A stretch of 64,000 bases of DNA from NCBI GenBank assembly GCA_021738535.1, contig JAIPBU010000009.1, positions 1 to 64,000 on the forward strand. The letters run 5' to 3'. Below are positions 7,687 through 16,257 of this stretch, one piece after another; positions within the stretch are counted from its first letter, which is position 1, and every line of letters starts with the position of its first letter. A program made the translations under genes and the position numbers. This DNA is from Bacteroidales bacterium. GTDB lineage: Bacteria > Bacteroidota > Bacteroidia > Bacteroidales > VadinHA17. Under the pieces are notes generated by a model. The model did no database searches and was not told the DNA's origin. It was given only the letters and a program-made list of their open reading frames with translations.

Positions 7687-8168
7687 ACCCTGTTATTTTT
7701 AAAAATGAATCTGTCAATACCCACATGATTCCATGAAGGGAATACTAATAAAACAGCCAGAGATGCAAGCTCAATAAGATTCTTGTTTACCCACAAGTAA
7801 GAGCCTTCCGAAGGCACAGAAAAGGTATAACCTACCAGAGGAGGATGTGAAAGGTAATACATTCCCAGTAAAGCTATACCGGCAATTATGGATATACGTG
7901 TAAACAGGCCCAGTATTAACCCGAGGCCAATAAGTATAAGTCCCCATACATTCAGAAAATCAACTACCTTCAAAACTTCGGGGTTTGAGGCCAGCGACTG
8001 GAAAAAAGCCGATAGAAAACCTTTTGAGTCCAGGAGAAAAGCCACCGATGACCAGTCAGGGTTAAACAACTTTGACAGACCTTCATAAAGGAAGTGCCAG
8101 CCAATAAGCACACGCAATATAACAAGCAATGAAAGTTGCCGCCTGCTGTAATTTGTTTTAGCTGTCAT
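7683..8168 (-). CDS. DoxX family membrane protein
   Basis: A 161-residue protein with four transmembrane segments and DoxX-family features: RVLIGWHFLYEGLSKLFNP early, then GLILIGLGLILGLFTR and GIALLGMYYLSHPP. DoxX/DoxD proteins are linked to quinone-dependent oxidations in some species, though most are uncharacterised. It is the first gene of a unit that continues, through a four-base ATGA overlap, into an exported Gfo/Idh/MocA enzyme and then an exported isomerase. A role in passing electrons from the exported dehydrogenase to the quinone pool is attractive but unproven. A strong Bacteroidota promoter lies just upstream (8201-8231). Confidence 0.85.
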   Translation of the reverse strand: MTAKTNYSRRQLSLLVILRVLIGWHFLYEGLSKLFNPDWSSVAFLLDSKGFLSAFFQSLASNPEVLKVVDFLNVWGLILIGLGLILGLFTRISIIAGIALLGMYYLSHPPLVGYTFSVPSEGSYLWVNKNLIELASLAVLLVFPSWNHVGIDRFIFKNNRV

Positions 8169-8200
8169 TTATAATAAATATTGAATTGGAATAAAATATG

Positions 8201-8231
8201 CAAATTTATCACTATTGGCCAATTCATCAAA
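8201..8231 (-). promoter_or_regulatory. Bacteroidota promoter for the DoxX-oxidoreductase unit
   Basis: On the minus strand a TTTG (8231-8228) is followed after exactly 19 bases by TAAATTTG (8208-8201) and then C. This matches the Bacteroidota -33/-7 consensus TTTG-N19-TAnnTTTG in full. Transcription would begin near 8194, leaving a leader of about 25 bases before the DoxX ATG at 8168. Confidence 0.85.
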
Positions 8232-8274
8232 AAGCGGTATCAGATTATTACTAACTTTATAAAAAAACTTGTAT

Positions 8275-9282
8275 ATGAGAGGCAAATATTTCACGCGCAA
8301 AGACAACCTGGAACTGAGGTGCAATCTCTGTCCTCACTATTGTATATTAGAACCGGGCGAAAAAGGAAAATGCAGTGTACGACGCAATTCGGGTGGCAAT
8401 ATTGTTACTGATGCATATAATAATGTTTCAGCACTTGCTGTTGATCCGATTGAAAAAAAGCCGCTATATCATTTCTATCCCGGGAAAAATATTCTTTCTG
8501 CAGGCTCATTTGGATGTAATATGACCTGTCTTTTTTGCCAGAACCACGATATTTCTCAGCCATCCGGGCTAATAATTGATAAGCGTTCGAGGATGATCAC
8601 AGCCGTTGATATTATCAAAAAAGCCTCCGGTATAATGAACAATATTGGTATTGCCTTTACATATAATGAGCCTGTTGTCTGGCATGAATTTATGAGTGCT
8701 ATTGCCGAAGAGGCAAAAAAAGTGAATATGAAAACTGTAATGGTTTCCAATGGATATATCAACCCCGGACCACTTGATGATTTACTACCCCTGGTAGATG
8801 CATTTAACATTGACCTTAAGGCATTCAATAATGATTTTTACCGTAAATACACCGGTTCAACACTAAAACCTGTACTGAACAGTATCAGGCAAATAAAAGA
8901 ATCAGGCAGGCATCTTGAAATAACCTTCCTCATCATTCCCGGGCACAATGATGACAGCAAGGAGTTTGAGCAATGTATTTCATGGATAGCTGATACCCTT
9001 GGGAAAGAAACAGTTTTACACCTGAGCCGGTACTTCCCTTCATATGGTTTTACAGCACCGGTAACACCCTTCTCAACCATGGAGGATTTTTACAGGATTG
9101 CTTCTGATAAACTGGATTTTGTTTACCCCGGTAATATAAATATGCCGGGAATAATGAATACTGTTTGCCCCGGATGTGGAAGTATTATAACCGAGAGGAG
9201 CGGGTACCAGGTAAACCACATGCACACAGTTGATGGAAAGTGTTCTGAGTGTGGAAAGCAGATTTACGATAATTTTATTTAA
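8275..9282 (+). CDS. amrS: AmmeMemoRadiSam system radical SAM enzyme
   Basis: A 335-residue radical SAM protein. The cluster motif is GCNMTCLFCQNH (Cys81, Cys85, Cys88). An N-terminal Cys group (Cys16, Cys19, Cys23, Cys33) and a C-terminal zinc-ribbon-like pair (CPGCG, CSECG) complete the layout typical of the AmmeMemoRadiSam radical SAM family, once called PflA-like. I took the ATG at 8275 as the start; a TTG two codons earlier is also open. In many genomes this enzyme lies with Memo and AMMECR1 domain genes, but neither is in this window. The family call is strong and the reaction is not established. Confidence 0.87.
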   Translation: MRGKYFTRKDNLELRCNLCPHYCILEPGEKGKCSVRRNSGGNIVTDAYNNVSALAVDPIEKKPLYHFYPGKNILSAGSFGCNMTCLFCQNHDISQPSGLIIDKRSRMITAVDIIKKASGIMNNIGIAFTYNEPVVWHEFMSAIAEEAKKVNMKTVMVSNGYINPGPLDDLLPLVDAFNIDLKAFNNDFYRKYTGSTLKPVLNSIRQIKESGRHLEITFLIIPGHNDDSKEFEQCISWIADTLGKETVLHLSRYFPSYGFTAPVTPFSTMEDFYRIASDKLDFVYPGNINMPGIMNTVCPGCGSIITERSGYQVNHMHTVDGKCSECGKQIYDNFI

Positions 9283-9307
9283 AAACTGGTTATTGTATCA
9301 GCTCTTT

Positions 9308-10132
9308 TCAGGTACTGAAATTCTTAAGGTAATCATCTATTAATTTCATGAAACGCCTGCTAATTCTCCTGAGTATTTCATTATTCGTATTGAACTCATA
9401 CTCCCCTACCCTGCTAAAGGGCAATATGTTAGGTGAAGTACCTGTAAGAAAAGCACTTTTTACATTGTTAAGTTCACCTATGTGCAAACATCGCATCTCA
9501 ATATCAATATTCTCTTCCCTGATAATACTCAATATCTTCTTCCTGGTAATGCCTCCCAGCACACAATCGCCCGGAGCTGTAACTATTACATCATCCCTGA
9601 TAAAGAAAAGGTTTGACCTGCTTCCCTCCGTAATACATCCTTTACGATTGACAAGCATTGCTTCGTAAGCATTTGCCTCCATAAGCCTTGAATAGATGGA
9701 AGACCTTAGTTTATGATTAAAAACCTTTGCGGTAGGATTACGGCGTTCGGCATAATATAATATTCCTTTTACACCATTTTCATACATTTCCTGGTCAGGA
9801 TACCTGGCATCCACGAAATACAACAGGTAGGAGGTGTTTTCACCGTCATAATTCAGGTTTATCTTAACGTTACCATTACTTATTTCGCTTTCCTTAATCA
9901 AACTAACTATCTCTTGCTTAAGAGTATCATAGCCAACTAACAGTGTTTTACCCGTGGCAATTGCGCTGTTTTTAAGTCTTTCAAAATGATCATCAAGGAA
10001 CATGGGGATTCCTGACCTGATTCTAATTACTTCGTATACTACTTCACCTTCAAAAACTTTTGCCGGATCAAAAAGAGTATGATCTTTCAGGCTTCCGTTT
10101 TCAATAAAAACTTTACTGTAACATTCGCTCAT
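9308..10132 (-). CDS. Class IV PLP aminotransferase
   Basis: A 274-residue fold-type IV PLP enzyme, the family of branched-chain aminotransferases, D-amino acid transaminase and aminodeoxychorismate lyase. Visible motifs are VYEVIRIRSG near the N terminus, the PLP-lysine region KVFNHKLRSS, then CITEGSRSNLFFIRDD and the phosphate-binding stretch VLGGITRKKIL, with FLTGTSPNILP near the end. The length fits all three activities and no motif separates them cleanly. Aminodeoxychorismate lyase (folate) or a general amino acid aminotransferase are both possible. It is a single gene, convergent with amrS and divergent from the exonuclease fusion. Confidence 0.85.
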   Translation of the reverse strand: MSECYSKVFIENGSLKDHTLFDPAKVFEGEVVYEVIRIRSGIPMFLDDHFERLKNSAIATGKTLLVGYDTLKQEIVSLIKESEISNGNVKINLNYDGENTSYLLYFVDARYPDQEMYENGVKGILYYAERRNPTAKVFNHKLRSSIYSRLMEANAYEAMLVNRKGCITEGSRSNLFFIRDDVIVTAPGDCVLGGITRKKILSIIREENIDIEMRCLHIGELNNVKSAFLTGTSPNILPFSRVGEYEFNTNNEILRRISRRFMKLIDDYLKNFST

Positions 10133-10231
10133 ATACTTGTAAATAATTAATACCGGATATTGAATATAAAAGTAACACTTATTTTCAGCAGAAATTAAAA
10201 TCTGGATATATTAGTGGTTTTTTAGAGAATA

Positions 10232-11599
10232 TTGTACGCAGTTGTTGACATAGAAACCACAGGAGGCAGCCCGAAGGCTGAAAGGATAACAGAGATAGCC
10301 ATTTATGTCTTTGATGGTGAAAAAATTATCGATGAGTTTGTCAGCCTTATCAATCCCGAAAGGAATATACCCTATTTTATCACTGGTCTTACAGGGATAA
10401 GTAATGAAATGGTAAAAGATGCTCCGTACTTCTATGAAGTTGCAAAGAAAATTGTTGAACTAACAGAAGGGATGATATTGGTTGCCCATAATGCTAGATT
10501 TGATTATTCATTCATACGCCAGGAATTCAAAAACCTGGGGTTTAATTATAATCGAAAACTCATTGACACGGTAAGCCTGAGCAGGCGCCTTCTGCCCGGG
10601 CACAAATCATACAGTCTTGGTAAATTATGTGCTGAACTTGGTATTGATATACCCGGGAGGCACAGGGCATCAGGGGATGCACTTGCAACTGTAAAGCTTT
10701 TCAGTATCCTGCTTGATGCTGATGAGAGGTCAGACACGCCCGGATTGATAAACAACACAAAACTGAGCAAGCTCAACCCTTCATTGAACAGTAGTATACT
10801 GGATGAACTGCCTGAGGAACCAGGTGTATATTATTTCTATAATGACAATAATGAGTTAATATATATAGGAAAGAGTAAAAATATCCACGAAAGGGTTATG
10901 ACACACCTGTCAAATAATTCATCACGCAGAGCTATGCAGATGCGCGGGGAAATAGCTGACATAGATTATGAATGCACAGGAAATGAACTAATTGCATTAC
11001 TAAAGGAATCTGATGAGATTAAAAAGAACAAACCCATCTATAACCGGGCACAACGAAGATCATGCTTCTCATGGGGGATTTATTTTCACAGGGATGAGAA
11101 GGGATACATAAACTTCAGATTCAACAATATAAAAGAAGATAAACAACAACCTGTTTCGGTCTTCACTTCTAAAGAAAAAGCCCGGTCCAGGTTACTTTCC
11201 CTTGTAACAAAGTACGAACTGTGCCAGCAATTATGCGGACTATATCATTCACCGGGCGGCTGCTTCCAGAGGCAGGTCGGAATCTGCAGAGGAGCCTGCA
11301 CAGGTGACGAAAATGCATCATCCTACAACCTCAGAGCACAAAAGGCTCTTGATGAATTTATTTTCAGCAATGAAAACTTCTTTATCATCTGCAAGGGCAG
11401 GCATGAGGACGAAAAAACAGCAATAAAAATAATAAACGGCAAATATTGCGGTTATGGCTATTTTGATATCAACGAAATGGGGTTTGGCATGCAGGCTGTA
11501 CATGACTGCATTAAGACATTCCCTGACAACAGGGATACACAGGTTATATTAAAGTCATATTTTAAAAATAACAGGGATTACCGGATCATAAAATTTTAA
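10232..11599 (+). CDS. DnaQ-like exonuclease fused to UvrC-type GIY-YIG nuclease
   Basis: A 455-residue two-nuclease protein. Residues 1-170 are a DEDDh exonuclease: VVDIETTG, AHNARFDYSF and HRASGDALAT. From about residue 190 a GIY-YIG domain of the UvrC/Cho kind follows: PGVYYFY, LIYIGKSKNIHERV, and ELIALLKESDEIKKNKPIYN with the catalytic Glu. A Cys-rich stretch (CQQLCGLYH to CRGACTG) comes after it. The protein starts at a TTG: the only upstream codons are AGA-ATA after an in-frame TAG at 10223, and the exonuclease needs its first strand. It probably acts in nucleotide excision or proofreading-linked repair. Such fusions occur in several phyla. Confidence 0.88.
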   Translation: MYAVVDIETTGGSPKAERITEIAIYVFDGEKIIDEFVSLINPERNIPYFITGLTGISNEMVKDAPYFYEVAKKIVELTEGMILVAHNARFDYSFIRQEFKNLGFNYNRKLIDTVSLSRRLLPGHKSYSLGKLCAELGIDIPGRHRASGDALATVKLFSILLDADERSDTPGLINNTKLSKLNPSLNSSILDELPEEPGVYYFYNDNNELIYIGKSKNIHERVMTHLSNNSSRRAMQMRGEIADIDYECTGNELIALLKESDEIKKNKPIYNRAQRRSCFSWGIYFHRDEKGYINFRFNNIKEDKQQPVSVFTSKEKARSRLLSLVTKYELCQQLCGLYHSPGGCFQRQVGICRGACTGDENASSYNLRAQKALDEFIFSNENFFIICKGRHEDEKTAIKIINGKYCGYGYFDINEMGFGMQAVHDCIKTFPDNRDTQVILKSYFKNNRDYRIIKF

Positions 11600-11653
11600 A
11601 ACAGTCTTTGTTGTCACTTCATTATTGTGTCCTTACCGGTTCCGGTTTTACAT

Positions 11654-13417
11654 TCAGAGAGATTTACTTACGGAAAAGAGAAATTCCAGTCCGCCCCCTT
11701 CAATATTCTTAACAGATATCTGTCCCCTGTGAAACTGAACTGCGTGTTTTACAATGGCCAGACCAAGTCCTGTACCTCCTCTTTTGCGTGAGCGGCCTTC
11801 GTCTATCCTGTAAAAGCGTTCAAACAGCCTTGGGATATGCTTTTCCGGGATACTCTTGCCAGTGTTTATATACCTGAAATAGTAATAATTAGCATCCTCA
11901 TAATGCAGTGAGGAACGTATAAGTACATTCTCCCCGGCATAATTAATTGTATTCTCAATAAGGTTCTGATATACCGAATGCATTAAAGTCCTGTTAGCCC
12001 TGATCTTTAATTTATGGTCAATATCTATTTCAACCTTTATCTTTTTAGCTTCGAGTTTCATCTTCATGCTATCTACTACCCCTTTTATAATATCATAGAG
12101 ATGAACATCCTCAATATCATAGAATCCCGGTCCCTCCTCGAGTTTATTCAGAACGGATATATGATCAATCAGTTCAGAAAGACGATGAGCCTGTATCCTG
12201 GTACGTTCCATGAATAATTTCCTCTGTTCTTCTTCCACTGATCCATCCAGGATAGTTTCAAGGTATCCGATTATCGATGTTACCGGAGTGCGTAGTTCGT
12301 GAGCAATATTTGAGGTCAATTGTTGTTTGAGCACCCGGTTTTTTTCAGCCTTGGTAATGTCTTTAATAACTATTTCAAAGCTGTTATCCTTAAAAATGTT
12401 AGCCCTTATAAGGAAATATTTATTTTTTTTCTGGTAAACTATCTCTTTAAAAGGGACTTCGCCGCCAATACTCAGTTTCAGTTCACTGCTCTTCTCATTC
12501 AGGTAATCAACCACTTCCTTAAACTCTTTAACACGTAATACATCCTCAGGAGCCTGCAGAGTTCTGTCTGAAAGAAGATTTGCATTTTGAATAAATGAAT
12601 TATTACTGACAAGTATTTTCTTATCATGCGAAAATATGGCAACGCCTTCTTCCATAGCCTGCAAATGCCGGAATATTTTTTCCTGCTCTGTGATTAGTTT
12701 ATCCCTGGTATCCTTAAGCTCACTGTAAATATCTATTATTTGATTCCCAATATTTCCAAGCTCTGTCTTTGGAAAGTCAATATTGTTGAATTCCTTATTC
12801 TCGAGGGCACGCGAGGCAAATTGCTTTAGCTGACTTATGGACAAGCCCAGTCGCTCATTTATATAAACCAGGGCAGCCCATACCAGGAAGAAAAGTATAA
12901 CAATAAAAATCAGGAATAACTTATCAATTTTCAAAGAAGACTGAACCTCAAAAGTATATTCAGTTGCAGCCCTCGTAATATAATCATCATAATACCTTGC
13001 ATAATAGAAGTACTTCTTTCCCGTCGACGATGATCTTCTTACAGAAGAGCCTGTGGTATTTTTCAGTGCCTGCTGTATTTCAGGCCGGCTGATATGATTC
13101 TCCAGGTCCCGGTAATCAGATACGTCGCTGTCAAAAAAAACATCACCACTATGATCAATAATGGTTATCCTCAGGTTATTGACCGGGACAAATGCAACCA
13201 GATCATTTAATTCATCAAATCCTGTGGAGTCATTAAGTTCATTATCAACTATATAGTTATGTACTATTCCTGAAACATTGTCAAGCACAGCCTCAAACCT
13301 GTCTCTGCGATATTCCCTTTCGCGGTAGTACTGGAAAAGTACAATTACAACTGTAAATATTATAAAGACAAGGAAGTAGTAGGTAAATATGCGGTTTCTA
13401 AAAGTATTAATCAGCAT
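11654..13417 (-). CDS. PhoR-like sensor histidine kinase
   Basis: A 587-residue membrane kinase. One transmembrane helix at about 10-30 and another at about 168-190 bracket a periplasmic sensor domain. A HAMP-like linker and a PAS-like region (AMEEGVAIFSHDKKILVSN) follow. The HisKA box is SNIAHELRTPVTSIIGY, with the N box NLIENTINYAG, FERFYRID and the G2 box GGTGLGLAIVKH. The ATG shares its A with the stop of the upstream response regulator (TAATG at 13419-13415), so the two are translationally coupled. The order regulator-kinase and the architecture match PhoB-PhoR or WalK-like systems. The signal sensed is unknown, and no pst genes are nearby. Confidence 0.9.
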   Translation of the reverse strand: MLINTFRNRIFTYYFLVFIIFTVVIVLFQYYREREYRRDRFEAVLDNVSGIVHNYIVDNELNDSTGFDELNDLVAFVPVNNLRITIIDHSGDVFFDSDVSDYRDLENHISRPEIQQALKNTTGSSVRRSSSTGKKYFYYARYYDDYITRAATEYTFEVQSSLKIDKLFLIFIVILFFLVWAALVYINERLGLSISQLKQFASRALENKEFNNIDFPKTELGNIGNQIIDIYSELKDTRDKLITEQEKIFRHLQAMEEGVAIFSHDKKILVSNNSFIQNANLLSDRTLQAPEDVLRVKEFKEVVDYLNEKSSELKLSIGGEVPFKEIVYQKKNKYFLIRANIFKDNSFEIVIKDITKAEKNRVLKQQLTSNIAHELRTPVTSIIGYLETILDGSVEEEQRKLFMERTRIQAHRLSELIDHISVLNKLEEGPGFYDIEDVHLYDIIKGVVDSMKMKLEAKKIKVEIDIDHKLKIRANRTLMHSVYQNLIENTINYAGENVLIRSSLHYEDANYYYFRYINTGKSIPEKHIPRLFERFYRIDEGRSRKRGGTGLGLAIVKHAVQFHRGQISVKNIEGGGLEFLFSVSKSL

Positions 13418-14100
13418 TAATCAGGCATTTTTTCATCAATAAAATAGCCGTATCCCGTTCTTGATTTAATTCTTGCACCAAAGCTACCAAGTCTTTTCCT
13501 CAGCCTGGTAATATGAACATCCACAGTTCTCTCGGTAACAAGTGTATCCGACCAGATGGAATCCAGTATTTCTTCACGGGTAATAAATCGCCCGGAATTT
13601 TTGACCAGCAGAAGCAATATCTGGTATTCTTTTTTCGTCAGTTCAATGATTTCCCCTTCATTAGCCACTTCTTTCTTAAGCGTATCTATGGCGAGTGAAC
13701 CAACCCTGATACTGGTATTATCATTTTTCTGATTATGACTCCTGGAAAGCACGGCCTTTACCCTTGCTTTAAGTTCCACTATTGAAAATGGTTTCCTTAT
13801 ATAGTCATCTGCTCCAAGGCTGAAGCCCGTAAGCATGTCATTCTCCTTATCCTTTGCTGTAAGAAAAACAATTGGCATTTTTATTTTCATTTCATTTCTC
13901 AGCTTGTCTGCAAGCTTAAACCCGGAAGTCTTACCCATCATTACATCCAGTATGAGAAGATCATAAACAGACAGGTCCATTGTAAGTGCATCCTCAGCAG
14001 AACTTGCTGTATCAACATCATAACCTTCTGATCTCAGGTTAAATTGTAAAATTTCCTGTACATCGGTTTCATCGTCTACAACCAGGATCTTTTGTGACAT
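13417..14100 (-). CDS. OmpR/PhoB-family response regulator
   Basis: A 227-residue regulator. The receiver domain (residues 1-120) has the acidic pair VVDDE, phospho-acceptor Asp in LLILDVMMGK, FLTAKD and the Lys in DYIRKPF. A winged-helix DNA-binding domain follows (IELTKKEYQILLLL, RTVDVHITRLRKRL, RTGYGYFID). It is the partner of the histidine kinase encoded directly downstream with a TAATG junction. The pair is transcribed away from the gamma-glutamyltransferase gene. The target genes cannot be told from here. Confidence 0.92.
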   Translation of the reverse strand: MSQKILVVDDETDVQEILQFNLRSEGYDVDTASSAEDALTMDLSVYDLLILDVMMGKTSGFKLADKLRNEMKIKMPIVFLTAKDKENDMLTGFSLGADDYIRKPFSIVELKARVKAVLSRSHNQKNDNTSIRVGSLAIDTLKKEVANEGEIIELTKKEYQILLLLVKNSGRFITREEILDSIWSDTLVTERTVDVHITRLRKRLGSFGARIKSRTGYGYFIDEKMPD

Positions 14101-14255
14101 AATCTATATGTTTGTTTATCATAACATTACACAGCCATGCTTTTGAAATGCTATTGAATTGAATAATGATTCTAAGATAAATGAAATATTTTTTATATGC
14201 CATTTATAAATTGTGATTAATGTATTCACAGAAATCTTTTCAAACATTTTATCTA

Positions 14256-14287
14256 TTTCCAATTTGCCACAATTATTCCTAATTTTG
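14256..14287 (+). promoter_or_regulatory. Probable promoter of gamma-glutamyltransferase
   Basis: TAATTTTG at 14280-14287 followed by T fits the Bacteroidota -7 box. TTTC at 14256-14259, 20 bases upstream, is one base off the -33 TTTG. Transcription would begin about 14294, 18 bases before the ATG at 14312. This supports the inner ATG over the upstream GTG at 14213. Confidence 0.6.
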
Positions 14288-14311
14288 TCTTTACACAAAA
14301 TCAATAGTATT

Positions 14312-16000
14312 ATGAAAAAGCTAGTGTTCATCGTCCTGGTATCGTTTCTCACTCTGAATATAAATAGTCAGGACCGTATCACCGGTCATGATTTCGCAAC
14401 ACGATCCGAAGTCATCGCCCAGAATGGCATGGCCTGCACAAGCCAGCCTCTTGCCACCCAGGCAGCTCTTGACATACTGAAAAACGGAGGTAATGCCATT
14501 GATGCAGCCATTGCAGCAAATGCAGTACTTGGACTGGTTGAACCTACGGGCAGCGGCATTGGTGGAGATTTATTTGCAATCATATGGAGTAATGAAAAGC
14601 AGAAACTGTTTGGGTTGAACGCCAGCGGAAGATCTCCCCGATCACTAAAACTTGACTATTTCACTGAGAATGGTTATGAAAAGATACCGGCATACGGGCC
14701 TTTACCTGTATCGGTTCCGGGCTGTGTTGATGGCTGGTACGAGATGCATGGCATGTTTGGGAAATTACCCATTGAGAATATTCTTCAGCCTGCTATAAAA
14801 TATGCAAGGGAAGGGTTCCCGGTATCAGAACTGATAGCTTATTACATGAACTCAGGAACATCTTATCTGAAAAGATTTCCAAATGTTGCAGATGTTTACA
14901 TGCCTGGCGGGCATGCACCACGGAAAGGTGAAATATTCAAAAACCCTGCACTTGCCAATACTCTTGAAAAAATTGCCAGGGGAGGAAGAGATGAATTCTA
15001 CAGGGGATCAATAGCAAGGATCATTTCTGACTTTATCCAGGAGCAGGGAGGTTTTCTGTCGTATGAGGACCTTGCCAGGCACCGCTCAGAGTGGGTTGAC
15101 CCAATCAGCAGTGATTACAGGGGCTACACGGTATGGGAACTGCCTCCCAACGGACAGGGAACGGCAGCACTTCAAATACTTAATATACTTGAAGGATTTG
15201 ACATTAAAGAAATGGGCTTTGGCTCAGCCGAATACATTCATCATTTCGTTGAGGCAAAAAAGCTTGCTTTTGAGGACAGGGCGCAATATTATGCAGATCC
15301 TGCTTTCAACGACCTGCCTGTTCAGGAATTAGTATCTAAGGAATATGCTGCTGAGAGAAGGAAACTTATTGATCCGCACCGCGCATCAAGACAGCTGAAT
15401 GCAGGTAACCCTGAACATGGTAACACTATATATCTCACCGTTGCCGATAAAGAAGGCAATATGGTATCACTCATACAGAGTAATTACAGGGGCATGGGAT
15501 CAGGCATGTGTCCACCCGGGCTGGGTTTTATACTCCAGGACAGGGGCGAATTATTTACTCTCGAGGAAGGACATAACAACGTGTATGCTCCGGGAAAGAG
15601 ACCATTTCATACTATTATTCCTGCATTTATCACAAAAGATGGCAACCCACTCATGAGCTTTGGCGTTATGGGAGGTGCAATGCAGCCACAGGGACATGCA
15701 CAGATAGTTGTGAATATTGTGGATTTTGGCATGAATTTGCAGGAAGCCGGAGACGCGCCACGCATAAGGCATACAGGATCGTCACAACCAACAGGAGGAA
15801 TTATGACTGACGGGGGTAATGTAAACCTTGAGAACGGTTTCAGGTGGGAAGAGATACAGAAGCTTATCAGGAAGGGTCACAGTGTTCAGTGGAACCTTGG
15901 CGGATATGGTGGTTACCAGGCTATTATGAAAGATCCCGAAAACGGGGTATACTATGGTGCTTCCGAATCTCGTAAAGACGGACAGGCTGCAGGATATTAA
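14312..16000 (+). CDS. ggt: Gamma-glutamyltransferase
   Basis: A 562-residue secreted Ntn hydrolase that transfers or hydrolyses gamma-glutamyl groups, for example of glutathione. The start at 14312 gives the signal peptide MKKLVFIVLVSFLTLNINSQ; an in-frame GTG at 14213 would only add a non-signal extension. The N-terminal large subunit has GGNAIDAAIAANAVLGLVEP and TGSGIGGDLFAI. The autoprocessing nucleophile is Thr372 in EHGNTIYLTV, followed by the small subunit with SNYRGMGSG and FGVMGGAMQPQGHAQ. The length is normal and all main motifs are intact. Its TAA overlaps the stop codon of the convergent small membrane gene. Confidence 0.92.
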   Translation: MKKLVFIVLVSFLTLNINSQDRITGHDFATRSEVIAQNGMACTSQPLATQAALDILKNGGNAIDAAIAANAVLGLVEPTGSGIGGDLFAIIWSNEKQKLFGLNASGRSPRSLKLDYFTENGYEKIPAYGPLPVSVPGCVDGWYEMHGMFGKLPIENILQPAIKYAREGFPVSELIAYYMNSGTSYLKRFPNVADVYMPGGHAPRKGEIFKNPALANTLEKIARGGRDEFYRGSIARIISDFIQEQGGFLSYEDLARHRSEWVDPISSDYRGYTVWELPPNGQGTAALQILNILEGFDIKEMGFGSAEYIHHFVEAKKLAFEDRAQYYADPAFNDLPVQELVSKEYAAERRKLIDPHRASRQLNAGNPEHGNTIYLTVADKEGNMVSLIQSNYRGMGSGMCPPGLGFILQDRGELFTLEEGHNNVYAPGKRPFHTIIPAFITKDGNPLMSFGVMGGAMQPQGHAQIVVNIVDFGMNLQEAGDAPRIRHTGSSQPTGGIMTDGGNVNLENGFRWEEIQKLIRKGHSVQWNLGGYGGYQAIMKDPENGVYYGASESRKDGQAAGY

Positions 16001-16230
16001 TCGCTGCTGCCTTCCGCTTCTCTTTTCTTTTTCCTGAAGCCTGCAATAATATCGCCTGCAAGGTAGCCAAATATTATTCCATAGGCTGTCATCAGGTACC
16101 AGTTGGACTTAATGGGACAGCTGCCTGTTTTACAACCAACGAATTTCCAGTAAAGAAAACCGGCAATCCCACCAACAACGACGAGGATAATTTTTATATA
16201 ATTCTTTTTTACTAAATTCTTAATATCCAT
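15997..16230 (-). CDS. Small two-helix membrane protein (DUF6132-like)
   Basis: A 77-residue protein with two transmembrane helices (about residues 12-31 and 44-64), a short loop with two Cys (VGCKTGSCPI) between them, and a basic-acidic tail (FRKKKREAEGSSD). The GCKTGSCPI loop matches small Bacteroidota membrane proteins that I recall as DUF6132. The paired Cys may form a disulfide or bind a metal. It lies 27 bases downstream of the glycosyltransferase and ends on the same TTAA as the convergent ggt. Confidence 0.7.
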   Translation of the reverse strand: MDIKNLVKKNYIKIILVVVGGIAGFLYWKFVGCKTGSCPIKSNWYLMTAYGIIFGYLAGDIIAGFRKKKREAEGSSD

Positions 16231-16257
16231 AGCTTTTCATTCAGTCAATAAAAATTT

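Noticed and set aside
8275-9282. AmrS as maturase for the sulfatase at 48860
   Set aside because: The Cys layout is that of the AmmeMemoRadiSam enzyme, without the SPASM-type C-terminal clusters of anaerobic sulfatase-maturing enzymes.
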